From an uncultured Eubacteriales bacterium (GTDB taxonomy: Bacteria; Bacillota; Clostridia; Lachnospirales; Lachnospiraceae): a stretch of 15,376 nucleotides of DNA. Positions 8,725 to 15,376 of this stretch are shown piece after piece. The stretch lies in assembly GCA_900321915.1 (NCBI GenBank), contig ONXW01000171.1, forward strand, positions 1 to 15,376, read 5' to 3'. The notes below the pieces were generated by a model. That model was not told where the DNA came from and did no database searches. It saw nothing but the letters and a program-made list of their open reading frames with translations. A program made the position numbers and the translations under genes. How positions within the stretch are numbered: the first letter of the stretch is position 1; each line of letters opens with the position of its first letter.

Positions 8725-8741
8725 TTGGCATAGAATTTGCT
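8725..8741 (+). promoter_or_regulatory. sigma-54 (-24/-12) promoter of the pxp operon
   Basis: TTGGCATAGAATTTGCT contains GG at 8727-8728 and GC at 8739-8740 with exactly 10 bases between. The wider match is TGGCA-N6-TTGCT against the consensus TGGCAC-N5-TTGCW. Transcription would start near 8752, about 39 bases before the pxpA ATG. An NtrC-type activator gene and paired palindromes lie immediately upstream. No convincing sigma-A promoter was seen between 8584 and 8790. Confidence 0.85.
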
Positions 8742-8790
8742 CATAATAAATATCGTAACGAGAATACTGTTCATAAAGGAGGGGTAATTG

Positions 8791-9558
8791 ATGTATAAGG
8801 TTGATCTGAACAGTGACTTAGGGGAAAGCTTTGGCGCCTACACCATCGGTCTCGACAAAGAGGTTATCGCACATATTTCTTCCGCCAATGTGGCGTGCGG
8901 CTATCATGCAGGAGATCCCCTGGTGATGGATGCAACAGTGGCTGCCGCAAAGGAAGCGGGAGTTGCTGTCGGCGCTCATCCGGGATATCCGGACCTTATC
9001 GGATTCGGCCGGAGGAATATAGCCTGTTCCCCAAAAGACGCAAAAGCGTATGTAAAATACCAGCTGGGCGCGCTGCAGGCGTTCTGCAGGGCCAACGGCG
9101 TGAAGATGCAGCACTGCAAGCCACACGGCGCCCTGTACAACCAGGCCGCGAAGGATCCGCTGCTGGCTCAGGCCATTGCGGAGGCGGTCGCTGAGGTGGA
9201 TCCGGACCTGATCCTTCTTGGCCTTGCCAACAGTTTCCTTATCTCGGAGGCGGAAAAAACAGGCCTCAGGACAGCAAGCGAGGTGTTTGCCGACCGCGCC
9301 TATCAGGCGGACGGCTCCCTTGTTCCGCGAAGCAAACCGGGCGCTGTCATTCATGACAAGGACGAAGCGATTGCCCGCACCGTCCGGATGGTCAAAGAAG
9401 GAAAAGTCACCGCGATCACGGGCGAAGAGGTCCCGCTGAAGGCGGATTCCATCTGCGTGCACGGCGACAACCCGTCCGCGGTGGAATTTGTAAAGAACAT
9501 CCGTGCCAGACTGACAGAAGAAGGCGTAATAATTGCACCTATCCGTGAAATCGTATAA
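8791..9558 (+). CDS. pxpA: 5-oxoprolinase subunit A (LamB/YcsF family)
   Basis: PxpA works with PxpB and PxpC as the bacterial ATP-dependent 5-oxoprolinase, which opens cyclic 5-oxoproline (pyroglutamate) to glutamate in the cytoplasm. The 255-residue product is of normal family length. It shows the LamB/YcsF hallmarks: [11 protein letters not shown] at 5-15, then [28 protein letters not shown] and [19 protein letters not shown] at 8775-8784 is six bases before the ATG at 8791. A TTG three bases earlier is in frame but too close to that site. It is first in a five-gene operon behind a sigma-54 promoter, and the next gene begins 58 bases on. Confidence 0.95.
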   Translation: MYKVDLNSDLGESFGAYTIGLDKEVIAHISSANVACGYHAGDPLVMDATVAAAKEAGVAVGAHPGYPDLIGFGRRNIACSPKDAKAYVKYQLGALQAFCRANGVKMQHCKPHGALYNQAAKDPLLAQAIAEAVAEVDPDLILLGLANSFLISEAEKTGLRTASEVFADRAYQADGSLVPRSKPGAVIHDKDEAIARTVRMVKEGKVTAITGEEVPLKADSICVHGDNPSAVEFVKNIRARLTEEGVIIAPIREIV

Positions 9559-9616
9559 CAGGGCAGTACAGAAACAGAGAGTCAGAGTTTTTTCAGAGTA
9601 AAAGGGGGACATGTAA

Positions 9617-10888
9617 ATGAGCAATAACAACAAACAGAATATGAGTGTTATGCTGGGAGCCGCGTTCCTGATGGCGACATCCGCAATCGGCCCCGGATTC
9701 CTGACACAGACTGCAACCTTCACGTCAAGCCTCGGCCCGAGCTTCGGCTTCGTCGTCCTGATTTCCCTTATCATGGCAGCCATTGCCCAGATGAATATCT
9801 GGCGCGTGCTCTGCTACACCGGAAAACGCGGGCAGGACGTGGCGAATGAGGTCATTCACGGCCTCGGCTTTGTCCTGGCCGGCCTCATTGCCCTCGGCGG
9901 CCTGGCATTCAACATGGGCAATGTCGGCGGCGGCGGTATGGGCCTTGACGTTCTCTTCGGCATGAACGTCAAGATCGGATATATTCTTACCGCCCTGTTT
10001 GCCATCGTACTCTTCCTGTCCAAGCGCGCGAAGAGCCTCATCGACCAGGTCGTGAAATACCTGGGCGCCATCATGATCGTGGTTATCCTGATTGTCATGG
10101 TGCAGACAAAGCCCCCGGTGGGCGCTGCCGTTGCCAACACATTCGTGCCTTCCGCGGGAATTCCGGCAACTGTCCCGGCTATCCTGACCCTGCTCGGCGG
10201 AACCGTCGGCGGCTATATCATATTTTCCGGCGCGCACCGCCTGATCGACGCGGGCGTCACCGGTGAAGAACACCTGCAGCAGGCGCAGAGAAGCTCCATC
10301 ATGGGTATCGGAATCGCGGCAATCGTCCGCGTCCTCCTGTTCCTGGCAATCCTCGGCGTTGTCACCAAGTTTGCGGGAATCAACCTGGCAGACCCGTCAG
10401 CGAATGCCGGCATGGCAGGCGTTCCGGAGTATAACGGCGTCAACAACCCGGCCGCGTACGCGTTCCTGGTCGGCGCGGGCAACATGGCATACCGGATCGC
10501 GGGACTGGTTATCCTCTGCGCGTCCGTGACCTCCGTTATCGGCGCGGCCTACACCTCCGTATCCTTCCTGAAGACCTTCCATCACTCCATCGAGAAGAAC
10601 GAGAACTGGTGGATCATCGGATTCATCGCATTCTCCTCCCTGGTCATGACCATTTTCGGAAACTCCAAGGGCGCAGCCGCGAAGCTCCTGGTCCTTGCGG
10701 GCGCGCTGAACGGAATCATCCTTCCGCTGTCCCTGGCGTGCATACTCCTTGCCTGCAAAAACAAGAAGATCGTCGGCGATAAGTACGAGCACCCGGCCGT
10801 TCTCCAGATCCTCGGCTGGATCGTGGTTATCATCGCGGGCTACATCGCGATTACCACGCTTCCGAACCTGAAGAATCTCTTCGTATAA
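9617..10888 (+). CDS. NRAMP-superfamily transporter (YcsG-like) without the canonical metal site
   Basis: A 423-residue inner-membrane protein with about 11 helices and the NRAMP/LeuT-like fold signature GPGFL at 25-29. Automatic annotation would likely call it a divalent metal transporter. Aligned by eye on GPGF, however, the helix-1 metal motif DPGN is replaced by T36-S37-S38-L39. The helix-6 region reads GGYIIFSGAH (198-207), without the Met-Pro-His of MntH. Both main metal ligands are therefore absent. Its place between pxpA and pxpB matches YcsG in the B. subtilis ycsF-ycsG cluster, so import of 5-oxoproline, D-glutamate or a related acid is my inference. AAAGGGGG (9601-9608) is the ribosome binding site. 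Family membership is fairly sure; substrate is not. Confidence 0.88.
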   Translation: MSNNNKQNMSVMLGAAFLMATSAIGPGFLTQTATFTSSLGPSFGFVVLISLIMAAIAQMNIWRVLCYTGKRGQDVANEVIHGLGFVLAGLIALGGLAFNMGNVGGGGMGLDVLFGMNVKIGYILTALFAIVLFLSKRAKSLIDQVVKYLGAIMIVVILIVMVQTKPPVGAAVANTFVPSAGIPATVPAILTLLGGTVGGYIIFSGAHRLIDAGVTGEEHLQQAQRSSIMGIGIAAIVRVLLFLAILGVVTKFAGINLADPSANAGMAGVPEYNGVNNPAAYAFLVGAGNMAYRIAGLVILCASVTSVIGAAYTSVSFLKTFHHSIEKNENWWIIGFIAFSSLVMTIFGNSKGAAAKLLVLAGALNGIILPLSLACILLACKNKKIVGDKYEHPAVLQILGWIVVIIAGYIAITTLPNLKNLFV

Positions 10889-10909
10889 CAGAGAAAGGAG
10901 CGACAGATT

Positions 10910-11644
10910 ATGGCTGATGTGCGTTTTCTGGTAGCAGGAGACAGCTCTCTGTGCGCGGAATTCGGAAATGAGATCAGCAAAGAGATCAACGCGCAGATCC
11001 GCGCTTACAATATTCTGCTGAAAGAGAGCGGGATCCCCGGGATAGTGGAGACCATCCCTACCTACCGTTCACTCCTGATTCAGTATGACCCGGGAATCAT
11101 CTCCTATGAGAAACTGAAAGGGAAACTGGAGAAGCTCCTGGCAAAGCTGGATTCCGTGGAAATCCCGCCCAGCGAGGTCCTGGAAGTCCCCGTGCTCTAC
11201 GGCGGGGAGGAGATGGGGCCGGATCTGAAATTTGTGGCGGAGCACGCGGGACTGAGCGAGGAAGAGGTCATCAGGCTCCACAGCGAGCCGGAGTACCTGA
11301 TCTATATGCTGGGATTCACCCCCGGATTTACCTACCTGGGCGGTTTAAATGACGCATTGGAGACACCGAGATTAAAGACACCGAGAGTGAAGATTCCCGC
11401 GGGATCCGTGGGAATTGCCGGCAAACAGACAGGCGTCTACCCCATCGATTCGCCCGGCGGATGGCAGCTTATCGGGCGGACCCCGCTGAAGATGTACGAC
11501 GCGGATCGCGAGAAACCTATCCTCCCCGAGGCCGGACAGTATATCAGGTTCATCCCGATTGACCGGGCGGAATTTGACCGCATTGCCGCGGAGGTGGAGA
11601 AAGGGACTTACGAGTGCAGGCATTATCCGAGGAAGGAGGCGTGA
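10910..11644 (+). CDS. pxpB: 5-oxoprolinase subunit B (KipI family)
   Basis: A 244-residue PxpB/KipI protein, normal in length, forming with PxpC the ATP-dependent carboxyltransferase-like part of 5-oxoprolinase. Family motifs are YLIYMLGFTPGFTYLGG at 129-145, PRLKTPRVKIPAGSVGIAG ending at 171 with KQTG at 172-175, and SPGGWQLIGRTP. AAAGGAG (10894-10900) precedes the ATG, and the gap from the transporter gene is 21 bases. In B. subtilis the homologue was first described as an inhibitor of the sporulation kinase KinA. With the full pxpABC set here, the oxoprolinase role is the better call. Its 3' end carries the ribosome binding site of pxpC. Confidence 0.95.
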   Translation: MADVRFLVAGDSSLCAEFGNEISKEINAQIRAYNILLKESGIPGIVETIPTYRSLLIQYDPGIISYEKLKGKLEKLLAKLDSVEIPPSEVLEVPVLYGGEEMGPDLKFVAEHAGLSEEEVIRLHSEPEYLIYMLGFTPGFTYLGGLNDALETPRLKTPRVKIPAGSVGIAGKQTGVYPIDSPGGWQLIGRTPLKMYDADREKPILPEAGQYIRFIPIDRAEFDRIAAEVEKGTYECRHYPRKEA

Positions 11645-11646
11645 GA

Positions 11647-12591
11647 ATGGGCGTGAAAGTACTGAATCCGGGAGTTCTTACGACGGTACAGGACCTCGGA
11701 CGCTTCGGCTATCAGGAGTTTGGCGTATCCGTTGCGGGCGCCATGGATCCGCGTTCCCTGAAGATCGCGAATATCCTGGCGGGAAATGAGGAAAATGAAG
11801 CCTGCCTGGAGTGCACCATGATGGGACCGGTCCTGCAGTTTGATGAGGCAAATGTCATAGCCATCGCCGGCGGAGATCTCGGCGCGTCGCTGGACGGAAC
11901 CCCCATCCCGCCCTGCAGCGCGGTGAAAGCGGAAGCGGGGCAGACCCTGCGGTTTACCGGGCCGAAGGCCGGTATCCGGGCCTACATCGCCTTTGCCGGG
12001 GGCCTTGATATCCCTGTAGTGATGGGCAGCCGCTCCACCAACATGAAGGCGAAGATCGGCGGGTTCCAGGGAAGAAAGCTCCAGAAGGACGATGAGATAG
12101 GGTTCCGCGCCCCTGTGCAGACCCTGAAAAACCTGGAAGGGAGACATTTCGCCCCCGAGGTGGTTCCGCAGTCGGAATATACCGTACGGGTCGTCCTGGG
12201 ACCGCAGGACGACTGTTTCACCGAGGCCGGCATCCGGACATTCCTCAGCGAGACTTACACTGTGACACCGGAATTTGACCGTATGGGCTGCCGTCTGGAC
12301 GGCAAAGAGATTGAACACATAAACGGAGGGGATATCATCTCCGACGGCATTTCCTTCGGCGCTGTCCAGGTGCCGGGCGCGGGAAAGCCCATCATCATGC
12401 TGGCGGACCGACAGACCACCGGCGGCTACACAAAGATTGCGAACGTCATCACGGCGGACTTCCGCATTCTGGCGCAGCTGAAGGCGGGAGACAGGGTAAG
12501 GTTTGAGAAGATCTCCGTCGGCGCGGCCCAGGAAGCCCTCATTACGGAGCGGAACGCTCTCCGCGCCCTGAAGTGGGCCATGAACGCGTAA
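11647..12591 (+). CDS. pxpC: 5-oxoprolinase subunit C (KipA/biotin-dependent carboxyltransferase-like)
   Basis: A 314-residue PxpC/KipA protein, partner of PxpB. Recognisable motifs are GVLTTVQDLGRFGYQ at 9-23 with VSVAGAMD at 27-34, AIAGGDLGASLDG, YIAFAGGLDIPVVMGSRST, and DRQTTGGYTKIA from residue 254. The ATG at 11647 sits two bases after the pxpB stop, with AAGGAGG (11633-11639) seven bases upstream inside pxpB. A GTG at 11641 and one at 11614 are in frame but less well placed. The close junction implies coupled translation of the two subunits, which act as a complex. PxpB and PxpC are separate genes here, not fused. Nothing looks damaged. Confidence 0.95.
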   Translation: MGVKVLNPGVLTTVQDLGRFGYQEFGVSVAGAMDPRSLKIANILAGNEENEACLECTMMGPVLQFDEANVIAIAGGDLGASLDGTPIPPCSAVKAEAGQTLRFTGPKAGIRAYIAFAGGLDIPVVMGSRSTNMKAKIGGFQGRKLQKDDEIGFRAPVQTLKNLEGRHFAPEVVPQSEYTVRVVLGPQDDCFTEAGIRTFLSETYTVTPEFDRMGCRLDGKEIEHINGGDIISDGISFGAVQVPGAGKPIIMLADRQTTGGYTKIANVITADFRILAQLKAGDRVRFEKISVGAAQEALITERNALRALKWAMNA

Positions 12592-12638
12592 CCGGAGAAG
12601 TCCAGGTATTTTGGAGCAGAGAAGAAAGGAAGGATCCC

Positions 12639-13460
12639 ATGGCATTTGATATTACTCCTTATATTAACATGAAACCCTCAGAAGTACGGCAGCTGATCCG
12701 GGAAGGAAAGATTGATTTTCCGACTGCCGGAATGTGCGCGGGATACGCGCAGGCCAATCTTGTCATCCTGCCGCCGGAGTATGCCGCCGATTTTGAGGAG
12801 TTCACAAAGCTCAACCCGTTCCCGTGCCCCGTCCTGGAAATCATAAAGGGAACCCCGGATACGCATGATATGGGCGAGGGCGCCAATATCTGCACCGATA
12901 TCCCCAGGTACCGCATCTATGAGAACGGCGTATTTACCAAAGAGATCACAGACGCCAGCGAATACTGGAAAGAGGGATATGTGGGCTTCCTGATCGGATG
13001 CTCCTTCTCCTTCGAGGAGGCGCTGATCCGCGAGGGCATAGATGTCCGCCACATAACCCAGGGACGGAATGTGCCCATGTTCAAGACAAACATCCAGACG
13101 AAGAAGGCGGGCCCCTTCTTCGGGCCGATGGTCTGCTCCATGCGTCCGATGACGCCGGAAAATGCGCAGAAGGCCTATGACATTACCGTCAAGATGCCGA
13201 ATGTGCACGGCGCCCCGGTTCACATGGGAGACCCGAAGGAAGTCGGCGTAGAAGACCCGATGAAGCCGGATTACGGCGAAGCCGTTGACATCTATCCGGG
13301 CGAGATTACGGTGTTCTGGCCCTGCGGCGTAACACCGCAGGCAGCGGTGGAGAACGCGAAGCCGCCCATCGTGATCACGCACGCACCCGGCCACATGTTT
13401 ATCACGGACATCCTGAACACAGAACTGAACGACTATCTTGAGGCAAAGAAAAAAAGCTGA
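12639..13460 (+). CDS. DUF1445 / D-glutamate cyclase family protein (YcsI-like, putative hydro-lyase)
   Basis: A 273-residue cytoplasmic protein of the DUF1445 family, long annotated as a putative hydro-lyase. Motifs are PTAGMCAGYAQANLVILP (28-45), GCSFSFEEAL from residue 120, GPMVCSMRPM (162-171), and a C-terminal segment with WPCGVTPQ and THAPGHMFITD. The mammalian member DGLUCY was reported to be a D-glutamate cyclase, turning D-glutamate into 5-oxo-D-proline. Lying last in a pxpABC operon, as YcsI does near ycsF and kipIA in B. subtilis, this protein fits a step that supplies 5-oxoproline to PxpABC. AGGAAGG at 12627-12633 supports the ATG at 12639; an in-frame start at 12573 would overlap pxpC. 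The reaction and stereochemistry are inferred from the family. Confidence 0.9.
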   Translation: MAFDITPYINMKPSEVRQLIREGKIDFPTAGMCAGYAQANLVILPPEYAADFEEFTKLNPFPCPVLEIIKGTPDTHDMGEGANICTDIPRYRIYENGVFTKEITDASEYWKEGYVGFLIGCSFSFEEALIREGIDVRHITQGRNVPMFKTNIQTKKAGPFFGPMVCSMRPMTPENAQKAYDITVKMPNVHGAPVHMGDPKEVGVEDPMKPDYGEAVDIYPGEITVFWPCGVTPQAAVENAKPPIVITHAPGHMFITDILNTELNDYLEAKKKS

Positions 13461-13492
13461 CATGAAAACATACCGGAATAAGACCTGAAAAG

Positions 13493-13531
13493 CGCGGGGC
13501 TGCATTGTCACAATGCAGCCCCGTGTTTTTT
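13493..13531 (+). terminator. strong intrinsic terminator of the pxp operon
   Basis: Thirteen perfect pairs join 13495-13507 to 13511-13523 around a TCA loop, extended by a G-U and a C-G pair to 13493/13525. Six T residues follow at 13526-13531. It starts 33 bases after the last operon stop and insulates guaA from the sigma-54 transcript. Confidence 0.93.
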
Positions 13532-13549
13532 ACTGAAAACGGCTTTTTC

Positions 13550-13578
13550 TTGCCATGGCGGAACAGGGAATATATAAT
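13550..13578 (+). promoter_or_regulatory. sigma-A promoter of guaA
   Basis: TTGCCA at 13550-13555 (5/6) and TATAAT at 13573-13578 (6/6) are separated by exactly 17 bases. Transcription would begin near 13585, leaving a leader of about 39 bases, too short for a purine riboswitch; none was seen. The promoter excludes an in-frame ATG at 13555 as the guaA start. Confidence 0.85.
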
Positions 13579-13623
13579 GATTCCTGTGAAAGCTTTGCTG
13601 AGTGCAGGCAGAGAGGAGAATCC

Positions 13624-15168
13624 ATGGAAAGAGAAATGATCATAGTTCTGGACTTCGGAGGACAGTACAACCAGCTGATCGCGAGAAGGGTCAGGGAATG
13701 CCGTGTATACGCGGAAGTGCATTCCCATGAGCTGCCGGTGGAAAAGATAAAAGAGATGAAGCCGAAGGGGATTATATTTACCGGAGGTCCCAACAGTGTG
13801 TACAAAGAGGATTCTCCCAGCTGCTCCAGAGAAATTTTCGGCCTGGGCATCCCGGTTCTGGGCATCTGCTACGGCCAGCAGCTGATTGCCCACCTTCTGG
13901 GCGGAAAGGTTTCCACCGCCCCGGTCAGTGAATACGGCAAGGCGGAGATGGAGCTTACCGGGATTCCGTCCCTGCTGTTTGACGGCGTCAAGAAACACTC
14001 CACAGTGTGGATGAGCCACACGGATTATGTTGCTGAATGTCCGGAAGGCTTCCATGTAACAGCCAGGACAGAAGTATGCCCCATTGCGGGATTTGAGGAT
14101 ACCGAGCGCAGGATTTACGGCGTACAGTGCCATCCGGAGGTTCTCCACACCGAGGAAGGGAAGAAGATCCTCTCGAACTTTGTGCACAAAGTCTGCGGCT
14201 GCGGTGAAGCCTGGCAGATGGCGGATTTCGCGAAAGAAGCCATCGAAAATGTCCGCAGTACAGTGGGAGACGGGAAAGCGCTCCTCGCCCTTTCCGGCGG
14301 TGTGGATTCTTCCGTGGCGGGCGTCCTCATGTCCAAAGCCATCGGAAACCAGCTGACCTGCGTTTTCGTGGATCACGGCCTCCTCAGGAAGGATGAGGCT
14401 GACCAGGTTTCCGCCGTCTTCGGCCCGGATGGCCCGTATAAGCTGAACTTTATCAGGGTGGATGCCTCTGAGCGCTTCTACAGAAAACTTGCCGGCGTCT
14501 CCGACCCGGAGAAAAAACGCCATATTATCGGGGAAGAATTCATCCGCGTCTTCGAGGAAGAAGCGAAGAAGATCGGGGCTGTGGATTACTTTGTCCAGGG
14601 AACCATTTACCCGGATGTCATCGAGTCCGGCCTCGGCAAATCAGCTGTCATCAAGTCCCACCACAACGTGGGCGGCCTGCCGGAGCACGTGGACTTCAAG
14701 GAGATTATTGAGCCCCTGCGCATGCTGTTCAAGGATGAGGTGCGGGCAGTAGGAAAAGAGCTGGGCATCCCGGACCACCTGGTATACCGCCAACCGTTCC
14801 CGGGCCCGGGCCTGGGCGTCCGGATCATCGGCGAGGTCACCCCGGAGAAAGTACGCATTGTCCAGGAGGCTGATGCCATCTACCGCGAAGAGCTGGAGAA
14901 GGCCGGCATCGGGAAAGAACTGGGCCAGTACTTCGCTGCCCTTACCAACATGAGATCCGTGGGCGTCATGGGGGATGAGAGAACCTATGACTATGCCATC
15001 GCCCTCCGGGCCGTCATGACCACCGATTTCATGACCGCCGACGCGGCGCACCTGCCGTGGGATGTGCTGGGCAGGGTTACCACCCGTATCGTGAACGAGG
15101 TAAAGGGCGTCAACCGCGTATTGTACGACTGCACGGAGAAGCCCCCGGCAACGATTGAATTTGAATAA
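13624..15168 (+). CDS. guaA: GMP synthase (glutamine-hydrolysing)
   Basis: GuaA converts XMP to GMP with ATP and glutamine, the last step of guanine nucleotide synthesis. The 514 residues are of normal length and intact. The class I glutamine amidotransferase domain (about 1-190) has the nucleophile C82 in GICYGQQ and H170/E172 in QCHPEV. The ATP pyrophosphatase domain follows with its P-loop SGGVDSS at 224-230. The C-terminal dimerisation domain carries [17 protein letters not shown] and ends [17 protein letters not shown] (13611-13618) is five bases before the ATG at 13624. An ATG at 13555 lies inside the promoter and is rejected. The gene is transcribed alone, separated on both sides by terminators. 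GuaA uses glutamine, but no regulatory link with the oxoproline operon is visible. Confidence 0.98.
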   Translation: MEREMIIVLDFGGQYNQLIARRVRECRVYAEVHSHELPVEKIKEMKPKGIIFTGGPNSVYKEDSPSCSREIFGLGIPVLGICYGQQLIAHLLGGKVSTAPVSEYGKAEMELTGIPSLLFDGVKKHSTVWMSHTDYVAECPEGFHVTARTEVCPIAGFEDTERRIYGVQCHPEVLHTEEGKKILSNFVHKVCGCGEAWQMADFAKEAIENVRSTVGDGKALLALSGGVDSSVAGVLMSKAIGNQLTCVFVDHGLLRKDEADQVSAVFGPDGPYKLNFIRVDASERFYRKLAGVSDPEKKRHIIGEEFIRVFEEEAKKIGAVDYFVQGTIYPDVIESGLGKSAVIKSHHNVGGLPEHVDFKEIIEPLRMLFKDEVRAVGKELGIPDHLVYRQPFPGPGLGVRIIGEVTPEKVRIVQEADAIYREELEKAGIGKELGQYFAALTNMRSVGVMGDERTYDYAIALRAVMTTDFMTADAAHLPWDVLGRVTTRIVNEVKGVNRVLYDCTEKPPATIEFE

Positions 15169-15275
15169 GAACATCGATCTCGGAAACCCAGTATTTATGT
15201 GGGATTCAAGCATATTTGCTTAGTCTATGACAACAAAATGACAACAGCAATCTAAATCTGATTATTCTAAAGAAC
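15169..15275. other. AT-richer intergenic stretch after guaA with a short direct repeat
   Basis: No gene is visible. By eye the GC content is roughly 35-40%, clearly below the coding region before it. ATGACAACA occurs twice, at 15227-15235 and 15238-15246, 11 bp (one helical turn) apart. The 3' end of guaA is a known insertion hotspot for genomic islands, so this could be a junction with recombinase arm-type sites. No copy of the guaA 3' end was found within the remaining window, so this is weak. Confidence 0.3.
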
Positions 15276-15321
15276 AAAAGGCTATCTGATCCAAGGTGGA
15301 TTCAGATAGCCTTTTCTTTTT
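15276..15321. terminator. intrinsic terminator downstream of guaA, possibly bidirectional
   Basis: AAAAGGCTATCTGA at 15276-15289 pairs with TCAGATAGCCTTTT at 15302-15315. Three further pairs (TCC/GGA) follow past a one-base bulge, with an AAGGT loop. A T-rich tract follows on the + strand (15312-15321), and the A-rich left side gives U-rich RNA on the other strand, so it could stop transcripts from both directions. Confidence 0.85.
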
Positions 15322-15376
15322 GTTTATCCAACGTTAACGGATGGAGGGCGGGTAATGGAGCTTCCGCTCTTCATAA
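15322..15376. other. window edge: possible end of a convergent gene or start of a new one
   Basis: Two readings exist and neither is firm. On the - strand an open frame enters from beyond the window and stops at a TAA at 15326-15324, with ending TRPPSVNVG. This fits the bidirectional terminator. On the + strand an ATG at 15355 with GGAGGG at 15343-15348 would start MELPLFI, but there is no room for its own promoter after the terminator. Confidence 0.25.

Noticed and set aside
10910..12591. KipI/KipA as sporulation kinase inhibitor and partner
   Set aside because: The complete pxpABC set and the absence of a KinA-type partner make the oxoprolinase role the better reading; the kinase at 5759 is NtrB-like.
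13555..13623. Upstream in-frame start extending GuaA by 23 residues
   Set aside because: It overlaps the guaA -35 and -10 elements and has no ribosome binding site. The start at 13624 has a good one and gives the normal protein length.
13532..13623. Purine riboswitch upstream of guaA
   Set aside because: The predicted leader is only about 39 bases, and no three-way-junction or second terminator is seen.
1..15376. CRISPR arrays, rRNA/tRNA genes, insertion sequences or transposases
   Set aside because: None was seen on reading the window; only short local repeats were found.

Overview
The window looks like a chromosomal segment of a fairly GC-rich anaerobic Bacillota, most likely Clostridia and perhaps Lachnospiraceae-like. 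This is inferred from strong AGGAGG-type ribosome binding sites, intrinsic terminators, a Gram-positive LexA-type box at uvrA, Firmicute-like UvrA and GuaA, and a sigma-54 activator in a low-phylogeny-signal context. Taxonomy was not tested. All ten well-supported genes are on the + strand.

Layout: (1) 119-1156, an unrecognised exported protein with a signal peptide and four C-terminal membrane helices, ending in a nested-hairpin terminator. (2) 1297-4260, uvrA with a candidate LexA box over its promoter. (3) 4287-8583, a tight three-gene unit: an SLC5-type sodium:solute symporter, a two-helix histidine kinase and an NtrC-type sigma-54 activator, joined by two ATGA stop/start overlaps. (4) 8584-8790, a regulatory region with two near-identical palindromes 22 bp apart, an intrinsic terminator and a near-consensus sigma-54 promoter (GG-N10-GC). 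(5) 8791-13460, a five-gene operon: pxpA, an NRAMP-fold transporter, pxpB, pxpC and a DUF1445/D-glutamate cyclase family gene, ending in a strong terminator. This is the content of the B. subtilis ycsF-ycsG-ycsI-kipI-kipA cluster. (6) 13550-15168, guaA with its own near-consensus sigma-A promoter. (7) 15169-15376, an AT-richer tail with a probable bidirectional terminator.

Working together: PxpABC is the ATP-dependent 5-oxoprolinase that opens 5-oxoproline (pyroglutamate) to glutamate. The DUF1445 family includes a D-glutamate cyclase that forms 5-oxoproline, and the NRAMP-fold protein has lost the canonical metal-binding residues, so it may carry an organic substrate. The NtrC-type regulator lies directly upstream of the only sigma-54 promoter I found, so the simplest reading is that the symporter/kinase/regulator unit senses a solute and switches on the oxoproline/D-glutamate operon. 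The transporter + kinase + NtrC-type arrangement resembles CbrA/CbrB of Pseudomonas, where the SLC5 transporter and kinase are fused; here they are separate, translationally coupled genes. This circuit is the most interesting content of the window. The link from regulator to operon is inferred from sequence and position, not demonstrated.
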